A DNA stretch of 64,000 nt from Mycocentrospora acerina. Its lineage: Eukaryota; Ascomycota; Dothideomycetes; Pleosporales. Of the stretch, positions 10,970-21,514 are shown piece after piece (the stretch's first letter is position 1; the number at the start of each line of letters is the position of its first letter). Under the pieces are notes generated by a model. The model had not been told where the DNA came from, ran no database searches, and was given only the letters and a program-made list of their open reading frames with translations. Location: contig JAKUHH010000284.1 of the NCBI GenBank assembly GCA_022701365.1, positions 1,146,140 to 1,210,139 of the forward strand, written 5' to 3'. The translations under genes were made by a program, and so were the position numbers.

Positions 10970-10986
10970 CCGGCCCGGTACACCGG
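10970..10986. promoter_or_regulatory. CCGG sites upstream of the acetyltransferase
   Basis: CCGG at 10970, 10975 and 10983 lie 87-103 bases before the ATG at 10883. The third is part of CACCGGAT, the same 8-mer as in the HAD/aldehyde dehydrogenase promoter. Confidence 0.45.
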
Positions 10987-11815
10987 ATCGAACAACCAAA
11001 GCCAATTCTACGTGAACGATGTACAATCACGCTGAGAAGCCGCACATCAGCGTCTTTAAATTTACAGATGACAGAAAGCTTTATATAATGATAAGATAGA
11101 TTAGATTCTGCTTAAGTATCATCTTTAGTGGAATAGCAGCTCACCGTCCGCGGCCATTGCCGTCGGAAAAGTCACTTGACCCGAAAATATGAATTCCGTT
11201 GTTGATAGTAGTTTAGCTAATGCTGCATACTTTTGTTATCGTCGGTTGACGACTTTCCGTTTCAAAACGGTAGTTTTACTCTAAGAGATAATTCAGTGAA
11301 GCGCATTGTATGCTAAAATGCATTTTTTCTTTTTTATTTCTTCCCGGCAGTCATTGCTGAATCAAAAGAAGCATATTTGATTGCTTAGTTTAACTACAGA
11401 TAAGCTGTATATACAAACAATTTAGTCCTATTTAAGACACTTCTCCTAATTTCTTTCTTATCACTACAGCAAGCGGGGGAATTACCCCTCAGTCCTCACC
11501 AGAGGTCTTTCCACTAGTCTTCTCTTGGCAGGGGTTTGATGGAAAGTTATACTGCCAAACAGGAAACATCGATGAATAGAGGAATATTTTGAAAAAGCAG
11601 TAAGCAATTATACACAGCTCATTTCTCTCCATCATAAAACCTAGAACAACAACCCCTCTGCCTTCACAGCACCAACCCTCTCGTCACACGCTCGACCTAG
11701 ATATATTTAACAAACACTCACCTCCCACTCCCATCTCACAACCACCTCTCACCACACCCCCTCACCCGTCCAACCCCATCCCCCCAAGTCCCCAAACTGA
11801 AACCCCTCCCCACCC
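10987..11815. other. AT-rich intergenic region
   Basis: No open frame of substance. The sequence is AT-rich from about 11040 to 11480 and C/T-rich from 11640 to 11815 next to the stop of the second regulator. It presumably contains the distal acetyltransferase promoter and the regulator's 3' end. A GC-rich patch at 11143-11170 (CCGTCCGCGGCC) has no clear assignment. Confidence 0.5.
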
Positions 11816-14101
11816 TCAAACAACCCCCCCCTCAAACGAGCTAAACTCCGCTGCCAGTCCAGGCATATCTCCAAACCACTGGTCCACATCATCCATTCCA
11901 AACGACACATCCACATCTCTATTCCCATTCCCAGCCAGGTCACGCGACGGCTGTAGACCCAGCGTCTGCGTATGAGTAACCGCACACTGTGTTGCCATAC
12001 CCACGGTTTTCGCGCGCTTACTCACAGGGAGGGATTGCAAAGGCTTGTTGTGAACAACACTCTGCATCAGTCGATCACGGCACGCAGCAAGAGTTTTCTT
12101 TGCACTGTTGCGGAGGGCGCGTGTGCGTTCGAGGGACGGGGATAGTTGGACGGATTGAAGGGCAAGGGAGAGAAAGACAATGTCCTTTACATCGCTGCTT
12201 TTTTGGTCGATTCTTTCCGTTAGACAGGCGATTGTGGTTTGGACAGGGGGGAGGAAGGGGGTGTAGGTTTGGGAGGTTTGATGGAGGTGTTTGATGTGTT
12301 GGCAGAGGGTTAGGGCGGCCCAGAGGATGTCGTTTTTGCAGCAGCGATAGAAGAAGTTTTGCTGGGGAATGGGGTTGGGGGTGTGGGTTATGTCGATGAG
12401 GGAGGCGGTGGTGTAGAGGGATTGGTAGGAAAGGACCACTTGGGAGGATTCGAGACATTGGGTTTGGATCTCGGTGTGTGTTAGGGAGTTTGGTTGTGTG
12501 ACGAGGAGAAGCGGCTTGTAGAGATATAGGAGCGGTCGTCGAGCGTACAGATCTAGAAGAACCCGATGTAGTAGCAAGCCTTCTACGTTTTGTGAACCCG
12601 TGAACCGATCGTCCAGAGATAGTCCTGGTGGCGTAGAAGATATATATCCGACAATCTTTCTGCCAACCTCAACAGCCTCATCTATGTTGGAGCCCGATCG
12701 GTGAACGAGTGATATAGCCTTGAGTCGCAGAGACATGCTACTCGCGAGATGAACCTGGAACGAATTATCCGTCTGTACACTCATCGGACGAGACAACGGC
12801 AAAACCCTGGTAGATTCGTCGAAATCCGAGTCATTCAGGTTAGCTGGCACAAAGTCCGTGACGTTAATCTCAGGGACCATGTTTGGCATTCCCGCATGCA
12901 TAGAAGCCTGCAGATCTATTTCTAGAACCGTCGCCCACATCCTACGTCTCATTTCCAGCTGGTACGGACTGACATTGGAGATACTTGAAGAGCTTGTGTG
13001 CAGACCCATCATCATCGCTGACCGGACAAGAGCGCCAGCTGAGCTCCACAGCTTCTCGAGCGTTATCTCCCGAAGGCTGTTCGACATGACAATCAGTGCT
13101 TCGACTTGCAGCGTAGTCAATTCCGTCCGTTGCTTTCGACCAAGTTCGTCAAGCCATGCTTGCACGAGTTCAATAGCCGCTCGTTTTAGATATGTTCTGT
13201 GAGGTTCGTCATCTCTGACATGAGGTGAGTCATCCATGTGATATGCCATAGTCAGGACGACAGTCACCTGTGGTATGATGCTAGAAGAAGTGCAGATGTC
13301 AGGATTTGTATTTGCCCAGATCTGTTCGTACTGGTGCATAAACGTGGGTATGTGCAGTACTCGCATGGTGCGCTCGAAATAACGGCAGTAGATAGCCACT
13401 AGTCGGTCGCAGTAGGCCTTGGAAGGCAGGAACTCTCGGAGTTTGAGGAGGGCCAGTGAGAAATCAGGTTCGTCTGCGTCTGGAGAGGCGGTATTCAATA
13501 GAGACTTGTTCTGTAAGAACTTGACTTGTTTTGCTGAAGCGCGGAACTCTTCGTCTTTGGAAATATCATTGTTGATGAAATCCTTCACCTCGAGAAACTA
13601 CACATTTTTAGCACGCTTCTTCTTAATTCAATCTCGCTATCGACATACCTGATTCAGAAGTGTTACCCGGTCATTCTGGCCATGATATGTAGATCTTGTG
13701 CCCTTGACCACCAACGTCCCGAGAAGTGTCGGCGGCGTCGACGTCATAGCATGTTCAACTTGTGCTTTTTCAATCCTCTCGCTCCGTATACCAAGCATCT
13801 CCTCGACCTTTGCCATTCTAGCTTGGAGATCTTCAACAGCGCTCGAATTGAAATTAGAACTTGTGGATGTAGGACTTCTCGTGTGTCTTTGATCCGCAAT
13901 TGCAGCTCCATTCTTCGCCGCCTCAGGTCCATTTGCTCGGGAAATTGATCCAGCGTCTCTATTGTAGGTGCATGTGCCTGCGCAAGATGCCTTGACGCAG
14001 TTCTCACAGGGCGATGTGCGATCGCATTTGAGTTTCTTGTCGCGGCAGCGGAGACAGGATACGACTGGGCGAGGGCGCTTTTTGGTGTTCATGTCCTCCA
14101 T
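11816..14101 (-). CDS. Zn2Cys6 fungal transcription factor (second regulator)
   Basis: Two exons (14101-13649 and 13597-11816, 51-bp intron) give 744 residues. The N terminus carries the zinc cluster with Cys 16, 19, 26, 32, 35 and 44, plus an extra Cys at 40 (VSCLRCRDKKLKC, PCENC). A coiled-coil-like linker follows (VEDLQARMAKVEEMLGIRSERIEKAQVEHA), suggesting a dimer. Then comes the fungal transcription factor domain with RRRMWATVLEIDLQASMHAGMPNMV and SALVRSAMMMGLH. The C terminus is acidic (SFGMDDVDQWFGDMPGLAAEF), as in activation regions. The start at MEDMNTKK is chosen over an upstream in-frame Met because of its closeness to the zinc cluster. Its neighbour is the FAD monooxygenase on the same strand, which it may control. 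Confidence 0.87.
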
Positions 14102-14643
14102 TTGGAGAGAGCTTGTTGTGTTGGATTGGCTAGAAAGTAAGGGGAAGGCTGTGGTTGAACAACTCAAGAACTTGAGCGAAAGTGTGTATTTAAAAGAAAA
14201 ATCAGCCGCACAATATCCCTTCACAATTATTCAATCAAGGCAGAATTTTCCGCTGTCGAAGCCACCAGCCTTCTAATCCGACTCGTGCATGACCTGTCGT
14301 GTGGAAGAAGCAAGCCTTGCAACGCTGCCTGAGGAGTGGAAGATAATTATAGCGGACAAGTCGATGTTATTAATCTAGCGCAGCACCAACTACACCTACA
14401 ACTGCAACAAACATCACACACCACATGCAGGGGGTCTACAATTTCAAATCCACCATCTAGTATCAACACGGAGTGTAATCTTCAACCTTCAATTCGCCAC
14501 ACATCAGAGACAAGTATTAGGAACCCCGCAGGTACCTAAATACATACAGAAGCTTACTGCATGTCAGACGGCTACCCCACCAGCACAGTAAGCCCAGCCC
14601 GCAGAGGACGCGACATCTCCGTCCGGGCTGGAAAACCACGGCC
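14102..14643. other. Intergenic region upstream of the second regulator
   Basis: 542 bases between the regulator's ATG and the stop of the FAD monooxygenase. No gene seen. The CA-rich tract at 14380-14430 is unremarkable. It should hold the regulator's promoter. Confidence 0.5.
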
Positions 14644-15921
14644 CTACTTGCTCTTTTCAGCGTCGACGAGGTCTAGGATTTCCTTTTCCACGTCTGCATT
14701 GTACAGCCATGCCAGCTCGCCGTCGGCGCCTGTCTGCCAAATCAACTTGCCTTGCGCGGCCAGGGCGTCGCGTTCAGCCTGCGGCAGCCGAACAGCGTTC
14801 AACTGTAATGTGAGTTTGACGACGTTGTCGACGCGTTGCTGCCGCGTGTTTTTCCACGTCGTGAGGGCTTTTTCCAGCGGCAGGTTGGGGGCGAGGCCGG
14901 ATAGCAGGGCCGCCAGTGTGAAGGCGTCTTCGAAGCCTTGAGAGGCGCCTTGGCCTGCGGTAGGGGGGATCGCATGTGCTGCGTCGCCGAGGATTATGAC
15001 GCGTTTTGCGGGTGAGAACCAGTGGTCGAGCTTGGGGACGATGTAGAAGGGCCAGATGGAGAGGGAGTCGGCGGAAACGTTGTTGAGGGCTGACTGCACA
15101 ATCTCAGGCCAGTCTTGGATGTCGGTACGGAAGAGTTCGAGGAGTTGTGACTTGTTGGCGAGGAACGCGTCCCATCCCGCGCGGTCCTGCTCTGGCCATG
15201 CGCGTTGGGTGCCAGCAAGGACCTCTGAGCCGTCAACGTTCTGAGGAGCCATGACAAAGGCGCCGTTCTTGCTGTGGATGGAGACAGGCATGGGGTAGTC
15301 TTCTGAGGTTGTGCCCTCGGGGAATGTGAGTGAGGATTTTTGGATAGCACATGTGATGGCGACCAAACCACCGTACTTTGGCACGACTCCGGGGGCAATA
15401 TGCTTTCGAACTGTCGAGTGAATGCCGTCGGCGCCGACAAGGAGATCAGCAGACACACTGGTGCCATTGGTAAAGACAAAGGTAACACCATTGTCATCCT
15501 CGGAGATGATGTGGCTGTATTTGAGACCGTATGTGATGGGTATCTGGAGCCTCTTGACCTCAGCCCTCAGTTCAGTGAGGAGAACCTGACGATAAATGCG
15601 AAGAGCTTTGTATCTGTATAGTTTTTCATCTCCAAGGTAGTATGTATCTGTTGTGACACCATCGTGGTTCTTGAAGGCGATGGATTCGAAATTGAAGCCC
15701 TGGGGCTTGAGTCGGTCGTACAGACCCAGTGTGTCGAGAATGTACAGAGCGTTTGGCGAAAGCATCAAGGCTCCTGGGGTAGTAATGGTGGGCTCGCGGA
15801 GTTCGTAGATTGTAGACGAGATGCCTTTTCGGTGGAGAGAAATGGCCAGAGCAAGGCCAGCCAGGCCTGCGCCGACAATGGCCACGTTTTTGGGTGGTGC
15901 AGAGAACATTTTGATAGTCAT
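14644..15921 (-). CDS. FAD-dependent monooxygenase, class A (salicylate hydroxylase-like)
   Basis: Single exon, 425 residues, the normal length for the family. The Rossmann fingerprint GAGLAG is at about residue 17. The second FAD/NAD(P)H motif, SADLLVGADGIHS, is around 160-170. The third is ILGDAAHAIPPTAGQGASQGFEDA near 315-335. These enzymes hydroxylate aromatic or related substrates using NAD(P)H and O2. No membrane segment is seen, so it is presumably soluble and cytosolic. The substrate cannot be told from sequence; 6-hydroxynicotinate or salicylate hydroxylase-like proteins are the closest general description. An alternative start at 15909 (MFSAPPKNVAIVG) is equally good. It is divergent from the SDR gene at 16468, with a palindromic site between them. 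Confidence 0.88.
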   Translation of the reverse strand: MTIKMFSAPPKNVAIVGAGLAGLALAISLHRKGISSTIYELREPTITTPGALMLSPNALYILDTLGLYDRLKPQGFNFESIAFKNHDGVTTDTYYLGDEKLYRYKALRIYRQVLLTELRAEVKRLQIPITYGLKYSHIISEDDNGVTFVFTNGTSVSADLLVGADGIHSTVRKHIAPGVVPKYGGLVAITCAIQKSSLTFPEGTTSEDYPMPVSIHSKNGAFVMAPQNVDGSEVLAGTQRAWPEQDRAGWDAFLANKSQLLELFRTDIQDWPEIVQSALNNVSADSLSIWPFYIVPKLDHWFSPAKRVIILGDAAHAIPPTAGQGASQGFEDAFTLAALLSGLAPNLPLEKALTTWKNTRQQRVDNVVKLTLQLNAVRLPQAERDALAAQGKLIWQTGADGELAWLYNADVEKEILDLVDAEKSK

Positions 15922-16109
15922 TTGGTGTTGGCGCTGGTGTTGATGTAGCTACTGCTAAGAGAAGATTCGGTCGCAATTGGTATTGTTAGCAATCTGAATA
16001 GGTAGAAGGTTGAATCGACTAGTTATGAAGATATCTAGAAAGTTTGCAAACGGCAGTCTTATATTCATGAGTGATGCCTGAACTGTCCAGCTTCTCCAGC
16101 TTGTCCGAG

Positions 16110-16127
16110 CCATTCGGATCCGAATGG
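16110..16127. promoter_or_regulatory. Perfect 18-bp palindrome with CGG-AT-CCG core
   Basis: CCATTCGGATCCGAATGG reads identically on both strands. It lies in the bidirectional promoter between the FAD monooxygenase (ATG 15921) and the SDR-like gene (ATG 16468). Opposed CGG triplets are the standard Zn2Cys6 dimer site. The neighbouring second regulator is a candidate binder by location only. Confidence 0.5.
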
Positions 16128-16467
16128 TGGGAGGCCTGATCACGACCACCACGCATGTAAGACGTATTGTTAGCGTTTATTTCTGGATGCAGAATACGAG
16201 GTTGTAGCCCGTGAATTAGGAAGTGTAATCGGAGCCGGGAGTTTAATTTTTTTGATAGCATGTTGTATAAGTTGAAGATGTCGCAACTTCTGCATTAGTA
16301 TTTAAGCTTTCCATTGTATTTCTTCCTCAAATTATTTCTAGAATCTCGAACACTACAAGCATTCGAATCTTATCTATTCCTCTTCTTTCCATAAGCTCGG
16401 AGATTACTACAAACTCAATATCGAATATCACCAACCACCCGCAAATTGCATCTCATCAATACACACC

Positions 16468-17364
16468 ATGTCCTCACCTCTTCATGTCCTTGTGATTGGA
16501 GGCAGCGGGCGCACAGGCAAGCTCGTCATTAACGAGCTGTTATCTCGAGGTAAGTTCTACTACTTGTCCAATTCCATCGCTTCCCACACTTTTCTGTTCC
16601 CTCTCTGTTCTGTTCCTTCTCTGTTCTGTTCCTTCTCTGTTCTCATCTTATTACATTCCTTCTCCAATACCCTCATTCCATCCCTTTCAACAATACTTTG
16701 TAATTCTGTCCATATTTAACATCTCTCAGGCCACATCGTCACAGCACTAGTTCGCAAACCCTCCTCCATATCTTCCTCCACCTCCACCTTAACCCTCCTA
16801 ACCGGTACACCGACTTCCGCCTCGGACGTCCTCGATGCTTTCACCACCAGCCAACCGCAGGTGGTAATCATAACTCTCAGCGCTGTCCGCGCCTCAGACA
16901 GCCCCTTTGCAGCCAACATTTCCCCACCTCGCCTCATGGCCGACAGTGCCTCTCACGTGGTATCAGCAATAAAATCCAACGCGTCGCTCAACACCAAGCT
17001 CGTCATCTTGCAGGCATTTGGGATGGCGGAGTCGTGGCCCAATTTGCACTGTGTGATGCGGGTGCTGATGAAGAGTAGTAATATGATTTATCAGTATCGG
17101 GATCATGATGCGGTGGCGAGGGAGGTGAGGGAGAGTGGGGTGAAGTTTGTAATGGTGAGGCCATCACGGTTGGTGGAGGGGGGTGAAAATAGGAATGGAA
17201 ATAGAGAGAAGAAGGAGAATAAGAAGGAAGTTAGGGTGTGGGAAAACAATGGCAAGGGGGTGCCGATGATGGGGACGTGTTCGAGGGAGAGTGTGGCGGT
17301 GTTTTTGGTGGATGCTGCTGAGGGGGAGAATTGGGATGGGCAGGCGCCGGTGATTACGGATTAA
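16468..17364 (+). CDS. NAD(P)-binding SDR/NmrA-like epimerase-family protein
   Basis: Two exons (16468-16549 and 16730-17364, 180-bp intron) give 238 residues. The N terminus is a Rossmann fold with VLVIGGSGRTGKLVINELLSRGHIVTALVRKP, the GxxGxxG pattern of atypical/NmrA-like SDRs. Later parts (LVILQAFGMAESW, FVMVRPSRLVEGG, RESVAVFLVDA) fit the NAD(P)H-binding family that includes flavin-reductase-like and anthocyanidin-reductase-like proteins. The catalytic YxxxK is not evident, so it may be a reductase of unknown substrate or a redox sensor. The intron is unusually long for this region and holds a 16-bp tandem repeat. It is divergent from the FAD monooxygenase. Confidence 0.78.
16593..16643. 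repeat. Short tandem repeat inside the SDR-gene intron
   Basis: A CT-rich unit of about 16 bases (CTCTGTTCTGTTCCTT) is repeated about three times. It explains most of the extra length of this intron. Confidence 0.75.
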
Positions 17365-17963
17365 AGAAGGGGTATTTGGTTTGTGTGTGGGTCTGATTCA
17401 TGGTGTTGAAGGGTTCGAGGGTAGTTTAGATGTATCTGTACATGTGTAATCCATCTTGCTTGTCAAGAATGCTCACGAGTGAGCTTCGCGGATAGCATCA
17501 TGGTCTCTGACGTGTGGCTTAAAGGTGGCGCCTCAGCAAGCATTACAATCCCCAAGAAACAAAGAACGCAACAGCTGATAAAAGCAAGTGATGGCGGAGA
17601 GGAGATGCGCACGTGGACAGGGTCGCACGAACACCTCGCTGGCTTCCGCTTGGCAAGGCTGACCCCACATATAACCACTAGCGTGACAGGGGTCCCGAAT
17701 AACTCCCTCTGGGTTAAGCTACCACAGTGTCCACAGTGTCCACATCCCATCCGGCCCGCCTCGCTTTCTCACGCCAGAAAGCGCATTTTGGACGTCAATT
17801 GCATCTTGTTTCTGCGTTTCTCGTGGGATTCCCTCTCTTTTGGCCAGGTAAGCACTCAGTTTGGGTTGTGTGGCCAAGTCAAGCACGCAAGCAAGCTCCA
17901 GGAGACTCGACTAACAGCTCCACCCCGTCCCAGCAGCAACATCCACATCCACACCCATCCACC
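17365..17963. other. SND1 5' region
   Basis: About 600 bases between the SDR stop and the SND1 ATG. An open frame runs from 17727 into SND1, but it lacks conserved content and ends in a CA-rich leader (CCACATCCACAC) just before the ATG, so I read it as 5' UTR, perhaps with an intron beginning near 17848 (GTAAGC). Confidence 0.45.
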
Positions 17964-20872
17964 ATGGCGGCCAACACGTTCGAAGCAAAAGTCAAGGCCG
18001 TGCTCTCGGGCGACACGGTAGTGCTGCACAACATCAACAACCCCAAGCAGGAGCGCACATTGAGCCTGGCCTTTGTCACGGCGCCACGCCTGCGCCGCGA
18101 GGGCGACGAGCAGTTTGCCTTTGAGTCACGAGACTACCTGCGCCGCCTGCTGGTCGGCAAGGTCGTACGCTTCCAGGTGCTGTACAAGATCCCCACGGGC
18201 GCCAACCGCGAGTACGGGCTGCTGGTGCTGCCGGGCCGCATTGTGCTGCCCGAGCAGGCCGTGGCCGAGGGCTGGGTCAAACTGCGCGATGATGCCGCCC
18301 GCAAGGAGGACTCGGAGGAGGCTACCCAGCTACTGGAGCGTCTGCAGGTCGTCGAGGCACGGGCACGTGCAGACTCAAAGGGCCTGTGGCAGGAGGGTGC
18401 CAGCCGCATCAACGTGCAGCAGGAGCTTGGCGATGCACAGAAGTTTGTCGATGAGCACAAGGGGCAGGACCTGACGGGTGAGTGTTGCTTTACTTCTTCC
18501 TCTTCTTCATGGCATTCCTCACCTCCCTCACGTTACCCGTTCATTCACTCCCCTCACTCATCCACTCCTTCCCTACACTCACTCACCTCCCTCACTCCTT
18601 CCTCAATGCACTCACCTCACTCACTCACCTCCACACTCACCTCCTCACTCACACAATCCTTCCCCTCCTAACCCCTACTCCCCCATTCATCCCCTCACTC
18701 CCCCACTCACTCACTAACCCCACCACAGCAATCGTCGAAAAGGTCCTCACCGGCGACCGCCTCATCGTGCGCTTCGTGCTCTCGCCTACTGAGCACCTCC
18801 AGACCATGGTCCTGCTCGCCGGCGTCCGCGCCCCCGCCACCAAGCGTACCAACCCCTCGGACGGCAAGGAGTCACCCGCCGAGCCCTTTGGCGAAGAGGC
18901 TCAGCAGTACGTCGAGTCGCGCCTGCTGCAGCGCAACGTCAGCGCCGTCGTCCTGGGCACCACGCCCAACGGCCAGCTCGTCGCCGACATCAAGCACCCC
19001 ACCCAGGGCAGCATCGCCCCCTTTATCCTCAAGGCCGGCCTAGCCAAGTGCACCGACCACCACACCACGCTGCTCGGCCAGCAGATGAGCGTCCTGCGCC
19101 TGGCCGAGAAGGTCGCCAAGGACTCGCGCGCTGGCATCTACCAGGGCCATGTCGCGCCCAAGGCCAACAAGGCCAACGAGGTCGAGGCCGTCGTCACCAG
19201 AATCCAGAGCGCCGACACCCTCTTTGTCCGCACCAAGGCGGGCGACGAGAAGCGCATCAATCTCAGCAGCGTACGCCAGCCCAAGCCCACAGACCCCAAC
19301 CAGGCGCCGTGGGTACCAGAGGCAAAGGAGTTTCTGCGAAAGAAGCTCATTGGAAAGCACGTCAAGGTCTCAGTTGATGGCAAGCGTCCCGGAAGTGAGG
19401 GCTACGACGAGCGCGAGATGGCCACCGTCTCGCTCCAGGGTAAGAACATTGGCCTGCTTTTGGTCGAAAACGGCATGGCCACTGTCATCCGCCACCGCCA
19501 GGACGACACCGACAGGAGCCCCATCTACGACGACCTGCTGCTTGCCGAGCAAACGGCCCAGGACCAGCAAAAGGGGCTCTGGTCGCCAAAGGCACCCTCG
19601 GCGAAGCAATACGTCGACTACTCCGAGTCTCTCGAAAAGGCCAAGCGCCAGCTCACGCTCCTGTCCCGCCAGCGCAGGGTTCCCGCCATTGTCGACTACG
19701 TCAAGTCCGCCTCGCGCTACACTGTGCTTGTTCCCCGTGAGAATGCCAAGCTGACATTTGTCCTGTCTGGAATCCGCGCGCCCAAGTCTGCGAGGAATGA
19801 GACCGACAAGGGCGAGCCCTTTGGCAAGGAGGCACACGAATTTGCCAACAAGCGCCTGCAACAGCGAGATGTCGAGATTGACGTCGAGGACTGCGACAAG
19901 GTCGGTGGTTTCATCGGCACCATCTACGTCAACCGCGAATCGTTTGCCAAGACGCTCGTTGAGGAGGGTCTTGCGTCCGTCCACGCCTACTCGGCCGAGA
20001 AGTCTGGTAACGCAAACGAGCTCTTCGCCGCAGAGCAAAAGGCAAAGGACGCCCGCAAGAACCTGTGGCAAGAGTACGACCCTTCGCAGGACGAGGATGC
20101 CGAGGAGTCGGCCGCTGCCCCTACCCAAGCCTCCAACGGCGACGCCCCAGTTGCAAGGCAAAAGGACTACCGCGATGTCGTCGTCACACACGTCACAGAC
20201 GAAGGCCGCCTAAAGCTACAACAGGTCGGCACCGGCACCGCTGCCCTCACCGAACTCATGAGCGCATTCAGCAAATTCCACCTCAACCCCACCAACTCGG
20301 CCGGCCTCCCCGGCGCCCCCAAGGCGGGCGAGTTTGTCGCCGCAAAGTTCACCGAAGACGACACATGGTACCGCGCCCGCATCCGCCGCAACGACCGCGA
20401 CGCGCAAAAGGCAGAAGTCGTCTACATTGACTATGGCAACTCGGAAACCATCCCATGGTCCCGTCTCCGCCCACTCTCGCAAGCACAGTTTCTGCCCTCG
20501 AAGCTCCGTCCCCAGGCCATTGACGCGCAACTCTCCTTCATCCAGCTCCCCGGCAACCCCGAGTACCTGGCCGACTCTGTGCATTTTATCAGCCAAGAAA
20601 CCGCCGGCCGACCGCTCGTCGCAAACGTAGACCAGGCCGACAAGGACGGCCTACTGTGGGTCACGCTATTTGACCCCAAGGAAAGCAAGTCGGGTGAGGA
20701 AAGTGTAAACGCTGACGTCATCTCCGAAGGGTTAGCCATGGTGCCCAAGAAGCTCAAGGCGTGGGAGAGGAGCGCAGGTGACGTGCTGAAGGCGTTGAAG
20801 AGCAAGCAAGATGTAGCCAAGGAGGAGAGGAGAGGGATGTGGGAGTATGGTGATTTGACAGAGGATGATTAG
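17964..20872 (+). CDS. Tudor staphylococcal nuclease (SND1/Tudor-SN)
   Basis: Two exons (17964-18477 and 18729-20872) give 885 residues, the family's normal size. The protein has four tandem staphylococcal-nuclease-like (SN/OB) domains, a Tudor domain and a final partial SN domain. Domain starts are recognised by FEAKVKAVLSGDTVVLH, AIVEKVLTGDRLIVRF, EVEAVVTRIQSADTLFV and VPAIVDYVKSASRYTVLVP. The Tudor part contains GEFVAAKFTEDDTWYRARIRR and AEVVYIDYGNSETIPW, with aromatic cage residues. Tudor-SN proteins bind RNA and methylated proteins and act in RNA turnover, splicing and stress granules. The start at 17964 lies in a good context (CCACCATGG). The intron is long (251 bp) and built of CTCACTCAC-like repeats. 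Confidence 0.95.
18478..18728. repeat. CT-rich tandem-repeat intron of SND1
   Basis: The intron has GTGAGT and CACAG ends and consists of imperfect CTCACTCACCTCC-type repeats, with almost no G on the coding strand. It is open in one frame, so it could be mistaken for coding sequence. Confidence 0.8.
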
Positions 20873-21508
20873 ACGCATCCGTATCCAAAAAAGGAGATTG
20901 TAGTGTCTATAGGAGTTGGTTAGTCGCTGGCTAGGACTTGAAAAGTCTTGTATTTGGCAGTGTTTTAATACCTCTTTTTTACCTCTCTTTTTCCCCGTAA
21001 AGAATGAAAAGGAGAAGAGAGGAGAGGAGAGGAGATAGGAAAGAATAGGAAAAAAGGGAAAAAGTAGATTGATTACTTGATCGGAAGACACCAAAAAAGC
21101 TTTTTCCGCCGCTGGGATTAGTCGAATAAAAAAATATCAATGTGTTAAATTGTTGTATTGTATTGTTGTATCATTGCATCTACGGATGTACTCTGCTCTG
21201 CTGTGAGTGAGCGAGCATTCATTACGCGTCTTACGTACTACACCGAAGCAAATCAAACCAAGTCATTCAGTCAGTCAGTCGGTTGATTGGTATACCATGC
21301 CATGTCGTATCGAGTCGAATCATATCGTACCATTCCCATTTCCATTTCCATTCGTCCAGTCTCTTCGTCATTCTCTTTGTCTGTCGATCCATCCGTCCGT
21401 CCATTCATTCACATGCTATCCCCTCGAAAAAGAGGAGGGGGGGAAAGAAGAAAAAAGTTGAAACCAAAAAAAAACGCCATCAAAGCCATGAATCAATCAA
21501 TCAATCAA
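20873..21508. other. Convergent 3' intergenic region
   Basis: About 640 bases between two stop codons. It includes a GGAGA-type purine run (21010-21065) and CATTC/GTCCATT repeats (21310-21415). No gene seen. Confidence 0.5.
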
Positions 21509-21514
21509 TCAATC
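21491..21514. repeat. (AATC)6 microsatellite overlapping a stop codon
   Basis: Six perfect AATC units. On the minus strand they contain the stop codon of the 530-residue membrane protein at 21509-21511. Confidence 0.9.
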
